64,000 bases of DNA from Streptomyces sp. H27-H1 (GTDB lineage: Bacteria; Actinomycetota; Actinomycetes; Streptomycetales; Streptomycetaceae), in contig NZ_JAPNLJ010000002.1 in the NCBI RefSeq assembly GCF_026627445.1, positions 79,677 through 143,676 on the forward strand, in the 5' to 3' direction. Both the position numbers and the translations under genes were made by a program. Positions 1 to 8,279 of the stretch are shown here, in pieces. The notes under the pieces are model-generated. The model saw only the letters and a list, made by a program, of their open reading frames with translations, searched no databases and had not been told where the DNA came from. Every line of letters starts with the position of its first letter. Within the stretch, counting starts at the first letter, position 1.

Positions 1-208
1 GCTCGCGCAGCGGCTCCAGCATGCCGAACAGCACGGCGAGCTTCGACATGGTCGTGGACTCGCCGCCGGGGATCACCAGGGCATCGACCTCGGCGAGCTC
101 CTCGGGACGCCGGACCGGCCTGGCCACGGCGTCAGCCGAGGCCAGGGCGATCAGGTGCTCCCGTACGTCGCCCTGGAGTGCCAGGACACCAATCACGGGG
201 GTGGTCAT
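1..208 (-). CDS. pdxT: PLP synthase glutaminase subunit PdxT (3' part outside window)
   Basis: This is the N-terminal ~69 codons of the class I glutaminase that feeds ammonia to PdxS for pyridoxal 5'-phosphate synthesis. The start is ATG at 208 and the protein begins [19 protein letters not shown]. The motif [14 protein letters not shown], typical of PdxT (GGES precedes the catalytic Cys loop), is visible near the cut end. The catalytic Cys and the His/Glu of the triad lie beyond position 1 and cannot be checked. It starts only 7 nt after the pdxS stop codon, so both are clearly in one transcript (pdxS first) and act as a 12+12 complex in the cytoplasm. Confidence 0.93.
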   Translation of the reverse strand, partial: MTTPVIGVLALQGDVREHLIALASADAVARPVRRPEELAEVDALVIPGGESTTMSKLAVLFGMLEPLRE

Positions 209-215
209 ATGAGGA

Positions 216-1133
216 CTACCAGCCGCGGTTGGCGTAGCGCTCGGACTCGGGGAGGGTGTCGCAGTTGATGCCGACCATGGCCTCGCCCAGGTTGCGGGAG
301 GCGTCCGCGATGATCTTCGGGTCGTCGTAGAAGGTGGTGGCCTTCACGATGGCGGCGGCGCGCTTGGCCGGGTCGCCCGACTTGAAGATGCCGGAGCCGA
401 CGAAGACGCCCTCGGCACCGAGCTGGCGCATCAGGGCGGCGTCGGCCGGGGTGGCGACGCCACCGGCGGAGAACAGCACGACCGGGAGCTTGCCGAGCTC
501 GGCGACTTCCTTGACCAGCTCGTACGGGGCGCGCAGCTCCTTGGCGGCGGCGAACAGCTCGTTGTTGTCGTAGCCGCGCAGACGGGCGATCTCGTTCTTG
601 ATCTGGCGCAGGTGACGGACGGCCTCGACGACGTTGCCGGTACCGGCCTCGCCCTTCGAACGGATCATGGCCGCGCCCTCGGCGATGCGGCGCAGGGCCT
701 CGCCCAGGTTGGTGGCACCACAGACGAAGGGGGTGGTGTACGCCCACTTGTCGGAGTGGTTGACCTCGTCGGCCGGGGTCAGGACCTCGGACTCGTCGAT
801 GTAGTCGACGCCGAGGGACTGGAGCACCTGGGCCTCGACGAAGTGGCCGATGCGGGACTTGGCCATGACGGGGATGGAAACGGCCTCGATGATCTCTTCG
901 ATCATGTTCGGGTCGGACATCCGGGCGACGCCGCCATCCTTGCGGATGTCGGCGGGGACCCGCTCCAGGGCCATGACGGCCACGGCGCCGGCGTCCTCGG
1001 CGATCTTCGCCTGCTCGGCGTTGACCACGTCCATGATCACGCCGCCCTTGAGCTGCTCGGCCATGCCGCGCTTGACGCGGGAGGTGCCGATCGCCGACTC
1101 AGCGGACTGGGGGGTGGAGGGAAGCGTGCTCAC
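216..1133 (-). CDS. pdxS: PLP synthase lyase subunit PdxS
   Basis: A 305-residue, full-length PdxS. It makes pyridoxal 5'-phosphate from ribose 5-phosphate, glyceraldehyde 3-phosphate and ammonia supplied by PdxT. The (beta/alpha)8 signature sequences are intact: [21 protein letters not shown] near residue 30, MAKSRIGHF with the substrate-binding lysine K92, and [12 protein letters not shown] with the second active-site lysine K160. The phosphate-binding [10 protein letters not shown] and [11 protein letters not shown] loops follow. The start ATG at 1133 was chosen from the family's usual N-terminus (short variable tail, then [11 protein letters not shown]). It is co-transcribed with pdxT 7 nt downstream. 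Confidence 0.97.
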   Translation of the reverse strand: MSTLPSTPQSAESAIGTSRVKRGMAEQLKGGVIMDVVNAEQAKIAEDAGAVAVMALERVPADIRKDGGVARMSDPNMIEEIIEAVSIPVMAKSRIGHFVEAQVLQSLGVDYIDESEVLTPADEVNHSDKWAYTTPFVCGATNLGEALRRIAEGAAMIRSKGEAGTGNVVEAVRHLRQIKNEIARLRGYDNNELFAAAKELRAPYELVKEVAELGKLPVVLFSAGGVATPADAALMRQLGAEGVFVGSGIFKSGDPAKRAAAIVKATTFYDDPKIIADASRNLGEAMVGINCDTLPESERYANRGW

Positions 1134-1273
1134 GGAATGACCTCACTCGAAAGGAAGATTCAGGCGGTACTGGAGACCTGGTGGTACTCGACCGAGGAAA
1201 CCCTGTCGACCAGTCCACTGCAAGGGCCAATGTGCAGCCGGTGGCTCCTCGCGATTTGGCCATTGGGTACAAG

Positions 1274-1813
1274 TTACGGCCGTTCCGCCAGATCCACCGG
1301 AGGCTCGTCGTCCATCTCGAAGGCCAACGGGAAGGGCGCGTGGCCTGCCAGCCGGAACCAGCGGACCTTGCGGTGCCGGCGCAGGGCCCGGGCCGCGCGT
1401 ACGGCGTCGTTGAGGAACCGCCGTGCCATGGGGACCCTGCGGACCGCGGCCGCGAGCTCCTCGGTGGCCTCCGCCCCGCCCGGGGCGGCCTTCAGCGCGT
1501 CGACCTGCCCTGAGTCGGCGAACACCGCCCGCAGCGCCTGGCTGAGCTCGCTCTCGGCGACCTCCCGGTGCTCCTCCTCCGCCTGGCGGGCGGCGTGCGC
1601 GGCCTCGTACAGGACGAGGGCGGAGGCCGGGTCGAGCACCCCGGAGGTCGCGACCTCCAGCACCACGGAGGCCCGGCGCACGAGCTGCGCGTCGAGGGCG
1701 GCGCGGGCGGCGTCCATCCGGGAGTGCAGCCGGTCGAGGCGGCCTGCGGTCCAGCTGAGGTAGACCCCGACGAGGCCGAGCGCGAGGGCAATCCAGACAA
1801 GGGTTTCGATCAC
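1274..1813 (-). CDS. Small membrane-anchored protein, function unknown
   Basis: About 179 residues from the GTG at 1813; the open frame continues upstream to 1846, but the upstream residues look non-coding and the hydrophobic segment sits right at the GTG. One N-terminal membrane helix (VIETLVWIALALGLVGVYLSW) is followed by a long Ala/Arg/Glu-rich helical, probably cytoplasmic, domain (residues 25-150) with heptad-like spacing. No catalytic motif is recognisable. It lies just upstream of pdxS on the same strand, a position conserved in Streptomyces as far as I recall, but nothing ties it to vitamin B6 metabolism. The name should stay 'hypothetical membrane protein'. Confidence 0.8.
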   Translation of the reverse strand: MIETLVWIALALGLVGVYLSWTAGRLDRLHSRMDAARAALDAQLVRRASVVLEVATSGVLDPASALVLYEAAHAARQAEEEHREVAESELSQALRAVFADSGQVDALKAAPGGAEATEELAAAVRRVPMARRFLNDAVRAARALRRHRKVRWFRLAGHAPFPLAFEMDDEPPVDLAERP

Positions 1814-1882
1814 GCTGGGCGACCCTACCGCTCCGGGACACCCCAACCCCCATCCGCCCTGGTACAGGCGGCTCCCGTGTGC

Positions 1883-2074
1883 CTAGTGCTGTGACCGGAA
1901 AGGTTCACCGTGTCGCGGCGCCCGGCACGGCACCTCTCCCCCAGCTACCGCGGGGAGGTGCCCCCTGCGTTGTCGGACCACGCCGGTACGTCCAGTACGG
2001 GTCGTGGTCCTCCGCCTCGCGATGCACCGCACCGGACACCGCGACCCGGCAAACCTTTCCGGCCACAGCACTAG
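1883..2074. repeat. MITE-like inverted-repeat element flanked by CTAG
   Basis: The two ends are imperfect inverted repeats of about 25-36 bp, each starting or ending with CTAG (left arm from 1883, CTAGTGCTGTGACCGGAAAG; right arm ending 2074, mirror image with CCGGCCACAGCACTAG). Two further palindromes lie inside: GGCACCTCtCCCC.../...GGGGaGGTGCC around 1927-1963, and GGACCACG...GTACgtccaGTAC...CGTGGTCC around 1974-2010. There is no room for a transposase (192 bp). This structure fits a non-autonomous element mobilised in trans by an IS that targets CTAG/YTAR. That family link is inference. Confidence 0.6.
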
Positions 2075-2104
2075 GCTGCCCGATCACGCCGTTCGGGGGG
2101 AACC

Positions 2105-2695
2105 ATGGACCACACGCGTTACCGCAGACCTTCCGCCGGGCTCCTGCTGGGCGTGGCCGGCGCCCTCGTGGCCACGGGCACCGCGGCCTTCCTGCAGGAC
2201 CACCCCGGCGGCCTGGTGCTGCTGGGCCGGATCCGTGAGCACCTGGTCCTGCTGGGCTGGCTCGCTCTGGCCGCGCTCACCGGAGCCGTCCTGCTGGGGC
2301 TGGAGAAATCCGCCGCGCGGATCGCGCTGTGCGTCCCGCTGCTCGTCCTCGGCATCCCGTTCGTGCTGATGGCGGGCGTCCTCTCGGGGCCGGCCGGTCC
2401 GTCCGAGGAGACGAGGAGCGAGTCGGCCCCCGGCCGCACCGACCGGCGGCTCGTCGTGGAGGAGGGCTCGGCCATGATCGACCCGCTGTGGTCCGTCTAC
2501 GTCCACGAGGGAGGCTGGCCCCTGGAGCGCCGCTGGCCTGTCGGCCATTTCAACGGCGACGATCCGGACAATGAGCTCCGCGAGGTCGTGTGGACGGCCC
2601 CGGACCGGATCCGCATGACCACCGCGGGGGGTCAGGTCTTCGAAGTGACCCTTGCTCCCGGCGGCCGGCCCGACCGGGTCGTCTCCGCCGGCTGA
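2105..2695 (+). CDS. Membrane protein, function unknown
   Basis: 196 residues. Three hydrophobic segments occupy the first ~100 residues (LLLGVAGALVATGTAAFL; LLGWLALAALTGAVLLG; ALCVPLLVLGIPFVLMAG). A C-terminal soluble domain of ~90 residues follows (RLVVEEGSAMIDPLWSVYVHEGG...), probably extracytoplasmic, ending in a beta-rich stretch (DRIRMTTAGGQVFEVTL). Start ATG at 2105 lies behind GGGGGGAACC. No family recognised. It sits alone between the CTAG repeat element and the convergent pimA gene, so the context gives no clue. Confidence 0.72.
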   Translation: MDHTRYRRPSAGLLLGVAGALVATGTAAFLQDHPGGLVLLGRIREHLVLLGWLALAALTGAVLLGLEKSAARIALCVPLLVLGIPFVLMAGVLSGPAGPSEETRSESAPGRTDRRLVVEEGSAMIDPLWSVYVHEGGWPLERRWPVGHFNGDDPDNELREVVWTAPDRIRMTTAGGQVFEVTLAPGGRPDRVVSAG

Positions 2696-2757
2696 GCCGG
2701 CGGATGCGATCCGGGGCGAACGACCCGGGTTGCACGACCCGGTCAGCAGGTCGCGGG

Positions 2758-3921
2758 CTACGCGTCGCGGGAGAGGCCCAGGCGGGTGCGGAGCGGTACC
2801 CGCTCGTCCTCCGCCACCGCCGTCGCGCCGTCGGTCACCGTTTCGTAGACCGCCAGGATGTCCGCCGCCACCGTCGACCAGTCGAAGCGGCGTACGTGGG
2901 CTGCGCCGCGGATGCTCAGTTCCTCGCGGCGGGCGGGGTCGCGCAGGAGGGCGATCGCCGCCGCGGCCAGGGAGCCGGAGTCCTCGTTCGAGAAGAGTTC
3001 GCCCGCCGCTCCCTGGTCCAGGACCTGGGCAAAGGCGTCCAGGTCGGCGGCGAGGACCGCCGCGCCGGCCGAGAGGGCCTCGACCAGGATGATGCCGAAG
3101 CTCTCGCCGCCCGTGTTCGGGGCCACGTACACGTCGACGCTGCGCAGCAGCCGTGCCTTGTCCTCGTCGGAGACCATGCCGAGGAACTCGACCCGGGAGC
3201 GGAGTTCGGGCGACAGGGAGGCGACCGCCTCCTCCTCGTCGCCGCGGCCCGCCACGAGGAGGCGTACGTCCGGGCAGGCCTCCACGATCTTCGGGAAGGC
3301 CGCCATGAGGACGGGCAGGCCCTTGCGCGGTTCGTCGATCCGGCCGATGAAGCCGAGGGTCTGGCCCGACCAGGCGGGATTGGGGTCGGCCTTGGCGAAG
3401 AAGTCCACGTCCACGCCGTTGGGGATGACCACCGCATCGCCGCCCAGGTGCTCGACCAGGGTCCGCCGCGCGTACTCGCTCACCGCGATCCGGGCGCTGA
3501 TCTTCTCCAGCGCCGGCTGCAGGATCGGGTAGGCGGCGAGCATCGCCCGGGAGCGCGGGTTGGAGGTGTGGAAGGTGGCCACGATCGGCCCCTGCGCCGC
3601 CCAGCAGGTCAGCAGGCCCAGCGAGGGGGCGGTCGGCTCGTGGATGTGCACGACGTCGAAGACCCCGTCGTGCAGCCAGCGCCGCACGCGGGCAGCCGAC
3701 AGGAAGCCGAAGTTGAGCCGGGCTACCGACCCGTTGTACGGCACCGGCACCGCCCGGCCCGCCGAGACCACATACGGGGGCAGCGGGGTCTCGTCGTCCG
3801 CCGGGGCCAGGACCGACACCTCGTGTCCGAGGCCGATCAGGTGCTCCGCCAGGTCCCTGATGTGGAACTGGACCCCGCCGGGAACGTCCCAGGAGTACGG
3901 GCAGACGATGCCGATCTTCAC
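2758..3921 (-). CDS. pimA: Phosphatidyl-myo-inositol mannosyltransferase PimA-like
   Basis: 387 residues from the GTG at 3921 (VKIGIVCPYSWDVPGGVQFHIRDLAEHL). It is a GT-B fold, GT4-family glycosyltransferase; the N-terminal G-G-V-Q-F-H signature and the C-terminal E-x7-E region (GGESFGIILVEALSAGAAVLA) match actinobacterial PimA. The expected reaction is transfer of mannose from GDP-mannose to the inositol of phosphatidylinositol at the inner leaflet. Its start overlaps the stop of the acyltransferase gene by 4 bp (GTGA), so the order pgsA-acyltransferase-pimA is a translationally coupled operon, the same order as in mycobacteria. The in-frame extension to 3969 was rejected because it lies inside the upstream gene. 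Confidence 0.92.
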   Translation of the reverse strand: MKIGIVCPYSWDVPGGVQFHIRDLAEHLIGLGHEVSVLAPADDETPLPPYVVSAGRAVPVPYNGSVARLNFGFLSAARVRRWLHDGVFDVVHIHEPTAPSLGLLTCWAAQGPIVATFHTSNPRSRAMLAAYPILQPALEKISARIAVSEYARRTLVEHLGGDAVVIPNGVDVDFFAKADPNPAWSGQTLGFIGRIDEPRKGLPVLMAAFPKIVEACPDVRLLVAGRGDEEEAVASLSPELRSRVEFLGMVSDEDKARLLRSVDVYVAPNTGGESFGIILVEALSAGAAVLAADLDAFAQVLDQGAAGELFSNEDSGSLAAAAIALLRDPARREELSIRGAAHVRRFDWSTVAADILAVYETVTDGATAVAEDERVPLRTRLGLSRDA

Positions 3922-4841
3922 GCGGGGTGCTCCTCGGGCCGGCCGGCGGTGTCCAGATCGTCCAGCCACAGCCTCTGGAGCATGTGCCAGTCCTGCGGGT
4001 GTTCGGCGATGCCCTGCGCGAAGGCGTCGGCGACCGCCTGGGTCATGACGGCCGTCTTCTCCTGCCGGGTGCCCGTGCCGGGCACCTTCACCGGAGCATG
4101 GATCCGGCCGTACATCTGCGGCGCCTCCCCGTAGTACAGGGTGGCCGGGAGCAGGACCGCGCCGGTCTGCAGGGCGAGCAGGGCGGGTCCGGCCGGCATC
4201 CGTGTGGCGGAGTCGAAGAAGTCCACTTCCACCCCGGAGGCCGACAGGTCGCGGTCCGCGACCAGGCAGACGAGCCCGCCGGAGCGCAGCCGCCGTGCGA
4301 GCGTGCCGAAGGCGGCTCCGCCGTTGTGCGGGAGCACCTCCATGCCCAGGCTCTCGCGGTAGGCGACGAAGCGGTCGTAGAGGGTCTCCGGCTTGAGCCG
4401 CTCGGCGACGGTGGTGAAGGGAACGCCGATGTGGGTGACGGCCCAGGCGCCGGCGAGGTCCCAGTTGGCCAGGTGCGGCAGGGTGACCACGACTCCGCGT
4501 CCGGAGGCCAGGGCCTCGCGCAGGATGTGGTCGTCCTTCATCTGCACGTCGGTGCTGAAGCGTTCCTTGGCCATGGTCGGCAGGCGGAAGGACTCCATCC
4601 AGTACCGCATGTAGGAGCGCATGCCCGCGTGCGACAGCTCGTGCAGCCGTTCCGGCGTCGCGTCCGGCACCACCCGGGCCAGGTTCGACTCCAGGCGCAG
4701 CACGCTCTTTCCGCGCCGCTTCCAGACGAAGTCCGCGATCCGCCGGCCGAGGGCCTGCGCGGCCGGCTCGGGCAGCTTCTTGACCCCGGCCCAGCCGAGC
4801 CCGTAGAGCCTGTCGACCAGCTTGTCCTGTGCCTTGCCCAT
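3918..4841 (-). CDS. Phosphatidylinositol mannoside acyltransferase (LpxL/HtrB-like)
   Basis: 307 residues from ATG at 4841 (MGKAQDKLVDRLYGLGWAGVKK). It belongs to the lysophospholipid/lipid A acyltransferase superfamily: the H-x4-D catalytic motif is visible as HLANWD (TLPHLANWDLAGAW), and the acceptor/acyl-binding region VADRDLSASGVEVDFF follows. In mycobacteria the homologue at this place acylates the mannose of PIM1; the same role is inferred here from synteny. It overlaps pgsA by 1 bp (TGATG) upstream and pimA by 4 bp downstream. Amphipathic N-terminus, no cleavable signal; probably membrane-associated on the cytoplasmic face. The apparent 679-residue frame reaching 5957 is the same gene plus an antisense shadow of pgsA. 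Confidence 0.9.
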   Translation of the reverse strand: MGKAQDKLVDRLYGLGWAGVKKLPEPAAQALGRRIADFVWKRRGKSVLRLESNLARVVPDATPERLHELSHAGMRSYMRYWMESFRLPTMAKERFSTDVQMKDDHILREALASGRGVVVTLPHLANWDLAGAWAVTHIGVPFTTVAERLKPETLYDRFVAYRESLGMEVLPHNGGAAFGTLARRLRSGGLVCLVADRDLSASGVEVDFFDSATRMPAGPALLALQTGAVLLPATLYYGEAPQMYGRIHAPVKVPGTGTRQEKTAVMTQAVADAFAQGIAEHPQDWHMLQRLWLDDLDTAGRPEEHPA

Positions 4842-5515
4842 CAGGCCGTACCGCCTTCGGAGGGAGCGGCGGCCGCAGCGGCCGCGTCGGCTTCCGCCGA
4901 CTCGCGCCGTACGGTCACCACGCGCTGGATCAGGGTCACGAGCGAGCCCGCCGCGACCACCCACAGCGCGATCGGCAGCAGCAGGCCGATCCACGAGGGG
5001 GCCCCGAAGGTCTCCAGCCCGGACAGACCGGCCGCGACCAGCGTGATCACCAGGCGTTCGGCGCGCTCGATGAGCCCGTTGACGGCCACCGGCAGCCCGA
5101 TCGACTCGCCGCGGGCCTTGGTGTAGGAGACCACCTGCCCGCTGGCCAGACAGAAGATGGCGACCGCGCACAGCGCGTTGTCGTCGCCGGAGCCCGCGTA
5201 CCAGAGCGCGAGTCCGCCGAAGATTGCCGCGTCCGCCACCCGGTCGAGCGTGGAGTCGAGGAACGCGCCCCACCGGCTGGAGACGCCGGCCTGGCGGGCC
5301 ATGTTCCCGTCCACCAGGTCGGAGAAGACGAAGAGCGTGATGGTGATCGTGCCCCAGAAGAACTCGCCCATGGGGAAGAAGACCAGGGCTCCGGCCACCA
5401 CTCCGGCCGTGCCGATGAGCGTGACCGCGTCGGGACTCACTCCCATTCGGAGCAGAAATGCGGCGAATGGCGTGAGAACACGCGTGAAGAATGCACGCGC
5501 GTACTTGTTCAGCAT
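4841..5515 (-). CDS. pgsA: Phosphatidylinositol phosphate synthase (CDP-alcohol phosphotransferase)
   Basis: 224 residues. The complete CDP-alcohol phosphotransferase motif D-x2-D-G-x2-A-R-x8-G-x3-D-x3-D is present at residues 66-91 (D66, D69, G70, A73, R74, G83, D87, D91). About six membrane helices surround it. The enzyme joins CDP-diacylglycerol to inositol 3-phosphate to give phosphatidylinositol phosphate, the precursor for PimA. Together with the two downstream genes it supplies PI and PIMs for the cell envelope. A glycerol-phosphate substrate (true PgsA) cannot be excluded from the motif alone, but linkage to pimA favours the inositol enzyme. It ends in a poly-Ala tail (DAAAAAAAPSEGG). 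Confidence 0.92.
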   Translation of the reverse strand: MLNKYARAFFTRVLTPFAAFLLRMGVSPDAVTLIGTAGVVAGALVFFPMGEFFWGTITITLFVFSDLVDGNMARQAGVSSRWGAFLDSTLDRVADAAIFGGLALWYAGSGDDNALCAVAIFCLASGQVVSYTKARGESIGLPVAVNGLIERAERLVITLVAAGLSGLETFGAPSWIGLLLPIALWVVAAGSLVTLIQRVVTVRRESAEADAAAAAAAPSEGGTA

Positions 5516-5842
5516 GGCCTTCCCGGAGGGTCGCTGGGCCGCACGGCCACCACGGCCACCGGCTGGCCCATCGTAGCCAGGGCCCCGGGCCGTCGGCGCC
5601 GCGCACCCACCGGTTCACTCGGCGCAAGCCGATCTCAGGCCGTTCGCCACGTTCGGGGAGCCGTCCCGGGCGCTCCTGCGGACGCTCCCCCGGACGCCTT
5701 CTCCGGGTCCCTCCCCCGATGCCTCGCGGGGCGGCTCCCGGGCGGCTCCCGGGCGGCTCCGGTACGACGTATGGACGCGGTGTGACGGCAGTGCAAAGCT
5801 CGAAGGAGCCCATTTCCCCTCCAATCGGGAGGCACGAGCATC
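5516..5842. repeat. Divergent intergenic region with tandem 11-bp repeats
   Basis: This 327-bp spacer separates the leftward pgsA operon from the rightward EF-G-like gene and must hold both promoters. Three head-to-tail copies of an 11-bp unit (GCGGCTCCCGG) lie at 5731-5741, 5742-5752 and, imperfectly, 5753-5762. Upstream of the EF-G-like gene a GGGAGG ribosome-binding site is visible at 5829-5834. No convincing -35/-10 pair could be read. The small frames in this stretch have no recognisable protein character. Confidence 0.5.
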
Positions 5843-8056
5843 GTGGGAGCCGCATCACACCAATCCGGAGCCGCCGGCAGAGCACCGGCGGCCGACCGTC
5901 CGGCGTCCGTACGCAACGTCGTGCTGGTCGGCCACAGCGGAGCCGGCAAGACCACACTGGTGGAAGCCCTGGCCCTGGCCGCCGGCGCCGTGAACCGGGC
6001 CGGGCGCGTCGAGGACGGCGCCACCGTCTCCGACTACGACGAGATCGAGCACCGCCGCCAGCGATCCATCCAGCTCTCCCTGGTCCCCGTCGAGTGGGCC
6101 GGAATCAAGATCAACATTTTGGACACCCCCGGTTACGCCGACTTCGTCGGAGAGCTCCGGGCGGGCCTGCGCGCCGCCGACGCGGCCCTCTTCGTGGTCT
6201 CGGCCGCCGAGGACGGCGACGGGCTCTCCGGAGCCACCCGGATGGTCTGGGACGAATGCGCCGCCGTCGGCGTGCCGCGCGCCATCGTCGTGACCCACCT
6301 GGAAGCCGCCCGGGCCGACTACACCCAGATGACCGCCGTGTGCGGCGACGCCTTCGGAGCGGACGACCCGGACGCCGTACGCCCGCTCTACCTGCCCCTG
6401 CACGGCCCCGCCGCCCCCGACGGCCACGCCCCGGTCACCGGCCTGCTCGGGCTGCTCTCCCGGCGCGTCTACGACTACGCCTCCGGCGACCGCGTGGAGC
6501 GCGACCCGGACCCCGGCGAGCTCGCCCTCATCACCGACGCCCGTGCCCGGCTGATCGAGGGGATCATCGCCGAGAGCGAGGACGAGACGCTCATGGACCG
6601 CTACCTCGGCGGTGAGGACGTCGACCTCAAGACCCTGGTCGACGACCTGGAGCGCGCCGTCGCCCGCGGCACCTTCCACCCCGTCCTGATGGCCGCCCCC
6701 GCCGCCGACGGAGCCCGCAAGGGCCTGGGCACCGTAGAGCTGCTCGAACTGATCACCGGCGGCTTCCCCACCCCTCAGGAGCGGGCGCCCGTCACCGTCA
6801 CCACCCCCGACGGCGCGGCCCGACCCGACGTCACCTGCGATCCCGACGGGCCGCTCGTCGCCGAGGTGGTGAAGACCTCTTCCGATCCCTACGTCGGCCG
6901 CGTGTCGCTCGTCCGCGTCTTCTCCGGCACCCTGCGCCCCGACGAGACGGTCCACGTGAGCGGCCACGGGCTCACGGACCGCGGTCACGAGGACGGCGCT
7001 CTCCACGAGGCGAACGAACGCGTGGGCGCCCTGACCTCGCCCTTCGGCAAACAGCAGCGCACCCTCGCCCACTGCATCGCCGGCGACCTGGCCTGCGTGG
7101 CCAAACTCACCCGCGCCGAGACCGGCGACACCCTCTCCGCCAAGGACCGCCCTCTCCTCATGGCGGCCTGGTCCATGCCCGACCCGCTGCTCCCCCTCGC
7201 CATCGAGGCCCACAGCAAGGCCGACGAGGACAAGCTCTCCCAGGGGCTGGCCCGGCTGGTCGCCGAAGACCCCACCATGCGGCTCGAACAGAACCCGCAC
7301 ACCCACCAGCTCGTCCTGTGGTGCCTCGGCGAGGCCCATCAGGACCTCGCCCTCGAACGGCTGCGCACCCGGTACGGGGTCCAGGTCGACCCGGTCCCGC
7401 ACAAGGTCAGCCTTCGCGAGACCTTCGGCGCCAAATCCGCCGGCCGCGGACGGCACGTCAAACAGTCCGGCGGGCACGGCCAGTTCGCCATCTGCGAGAT
7501 CCAGGTCGAGCCGCTGCCGCCGGGCAGCGGCATCGAGTTCGTCGACAAGGTCGTCGGCGGGGCCGTTCCGCGCCAGTTCGTCCCGTCCGTGGAGAAGGGG
7601 GTGCGCGCGCAGGCCGCCCGGGGGCTCGCGGCCGGCTACCCGCTGGTCGACGTACGCGTCACCCTGCTCGACGGCAAGGCCCACTCGGTGGACTCCTCCG
7701 ACGCCGCCTTCCAGACCGCCGGCGCCCTCGCCCTGCGCGAAGCCGCCGCCGGGGCCGCCGTACAGCTCCTCGAACCGGTCGCCGAGCTCTCCGTACTCGT
7801 CCCCGACGAGTACGTCGGCCCCATCATGAGCGACCTCGCCGGCCGCCGGGGCCGTGTGGTCGGCACCGACGCGGCCGGCCCCGGACGCACCCGCGTCCTC
7901 GCGGAGATCCCCGAGATCGAGATCGGCCGGTACGCCGTCGAGCTGCGCTCCGTATCGCACGGCACCGGGCTGTTCAGCCGGACGTACGCGCGCCACGAGC
8001 CGATGCCACCACAGATAGCGGACAAGCTACGCGAACAGACAGAGAAGGGAACTTAA
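5843..8056 (+). CDS. Elongation factor G-like protein (EF-G2 type)
   Basis: 737 residues from GTG at 5843. It has the EF-G domain order: G domain with P-loop GHSGAGKTT (residues 30-38) and G3 DTPGYADF, domain II, and C-terminal domains III-V (GGHGQFAICEIQVEPLPPGSGIEFVDKVVGG...; final RTYARHEPMPPQIADKLRE). It is longer at the N-terminus than canonical EF-G and is not next to rpsL/rpsG/tuf, so it is the accessory paralogue. The guanine-specificity G4 motif, normally NKxD, reads THLE here. Paralogues of this type in mycobacteria bind GTP but poorly support translocation; the role in Streptomyces is not established. No neighbour shares an operon with it. Confidence 0.9.
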   Translation: MGAASHQSGAAGRAPAADRPASVRNVVLVGHSGAGKTTLVEALALAAGAVNRAGRVEDGATVSDYDEIEHRRQRSIQLSLVPVEWAGIKINILDTPGYADFVGELRAGLRAADAALFVVSAAEDGDGLSGATRMVWDECAAVGVPRAIVVTHLEAARADYTQMTAVCGDAFGADDPDAVRPLYLPLHGPAAPDGHAPVTGLLGLLSRRVYDYASGDRVERDPDPGELALITDARARLIEGIIAESEDETLMDRYLGGEDVDLKTLVDDLERAVARGTFHPVLMAAPAADGARKGLGTVELLELITGGFPTPQERAPVTVTTPDGAARPDVTCDPDGPLVAEVVKTSSDPYVGRVSLVRVFSGTLRPDETVHVSGHGLTDRGHEDGALHEANERVGALTSPFGKQQRTLAHCIAGDLACVAKLTRAETGDTLSAKDRPLLMAAWSMPDPLLPLAIEAHSKADEDKLSQGLARLVAEDPTMRLEQNPHTHQLVLWCLGEAHQDLALERLRTRYGVQVDPVPHKVSLRETFGAKSAGRGRHVKQSGGHGQFAICEIQVEPLPPGSGIEFVDKVVGGAVPRQFVPSVEKGVRAQAARGLAAGYPLVDVRVTLLDGKAHSVDSSDAAFQTAGALALREAAAGAAVQLLEPVAELSVLVPDEYVGPIMSDLAGRRGRVVGTDAAGPGRTRVLAEIPEIEIGRYAVELRSVSHGTGLFSRTYARHEPMPPQIADKLREQTEKGT

Positions 8057-8279
8057 TTGACATAGCGTCATTCCGGCCGCTCATCCAACCCGCTTGCGGT
8101 GGGCGGCATTTACCTGTCCCATGACCATGGGGAGGAATCGGCCGATAGGCTCGTCCGCGCGTGGGGCGGGCGGTCCGAACGGGTAGACCGAGCGGACAGG
8201 GCACACACACCGCGCCGGGAACACCGCCCGGAGCGGGCGGCATCGCGGGCAGGCCCGCACACGAGTACGACGCACAGCG

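Noticed and set aside
5855..7996. Leftward open frame of 713 codons
   Set aside because: Antisense to the EF-G-like gene.
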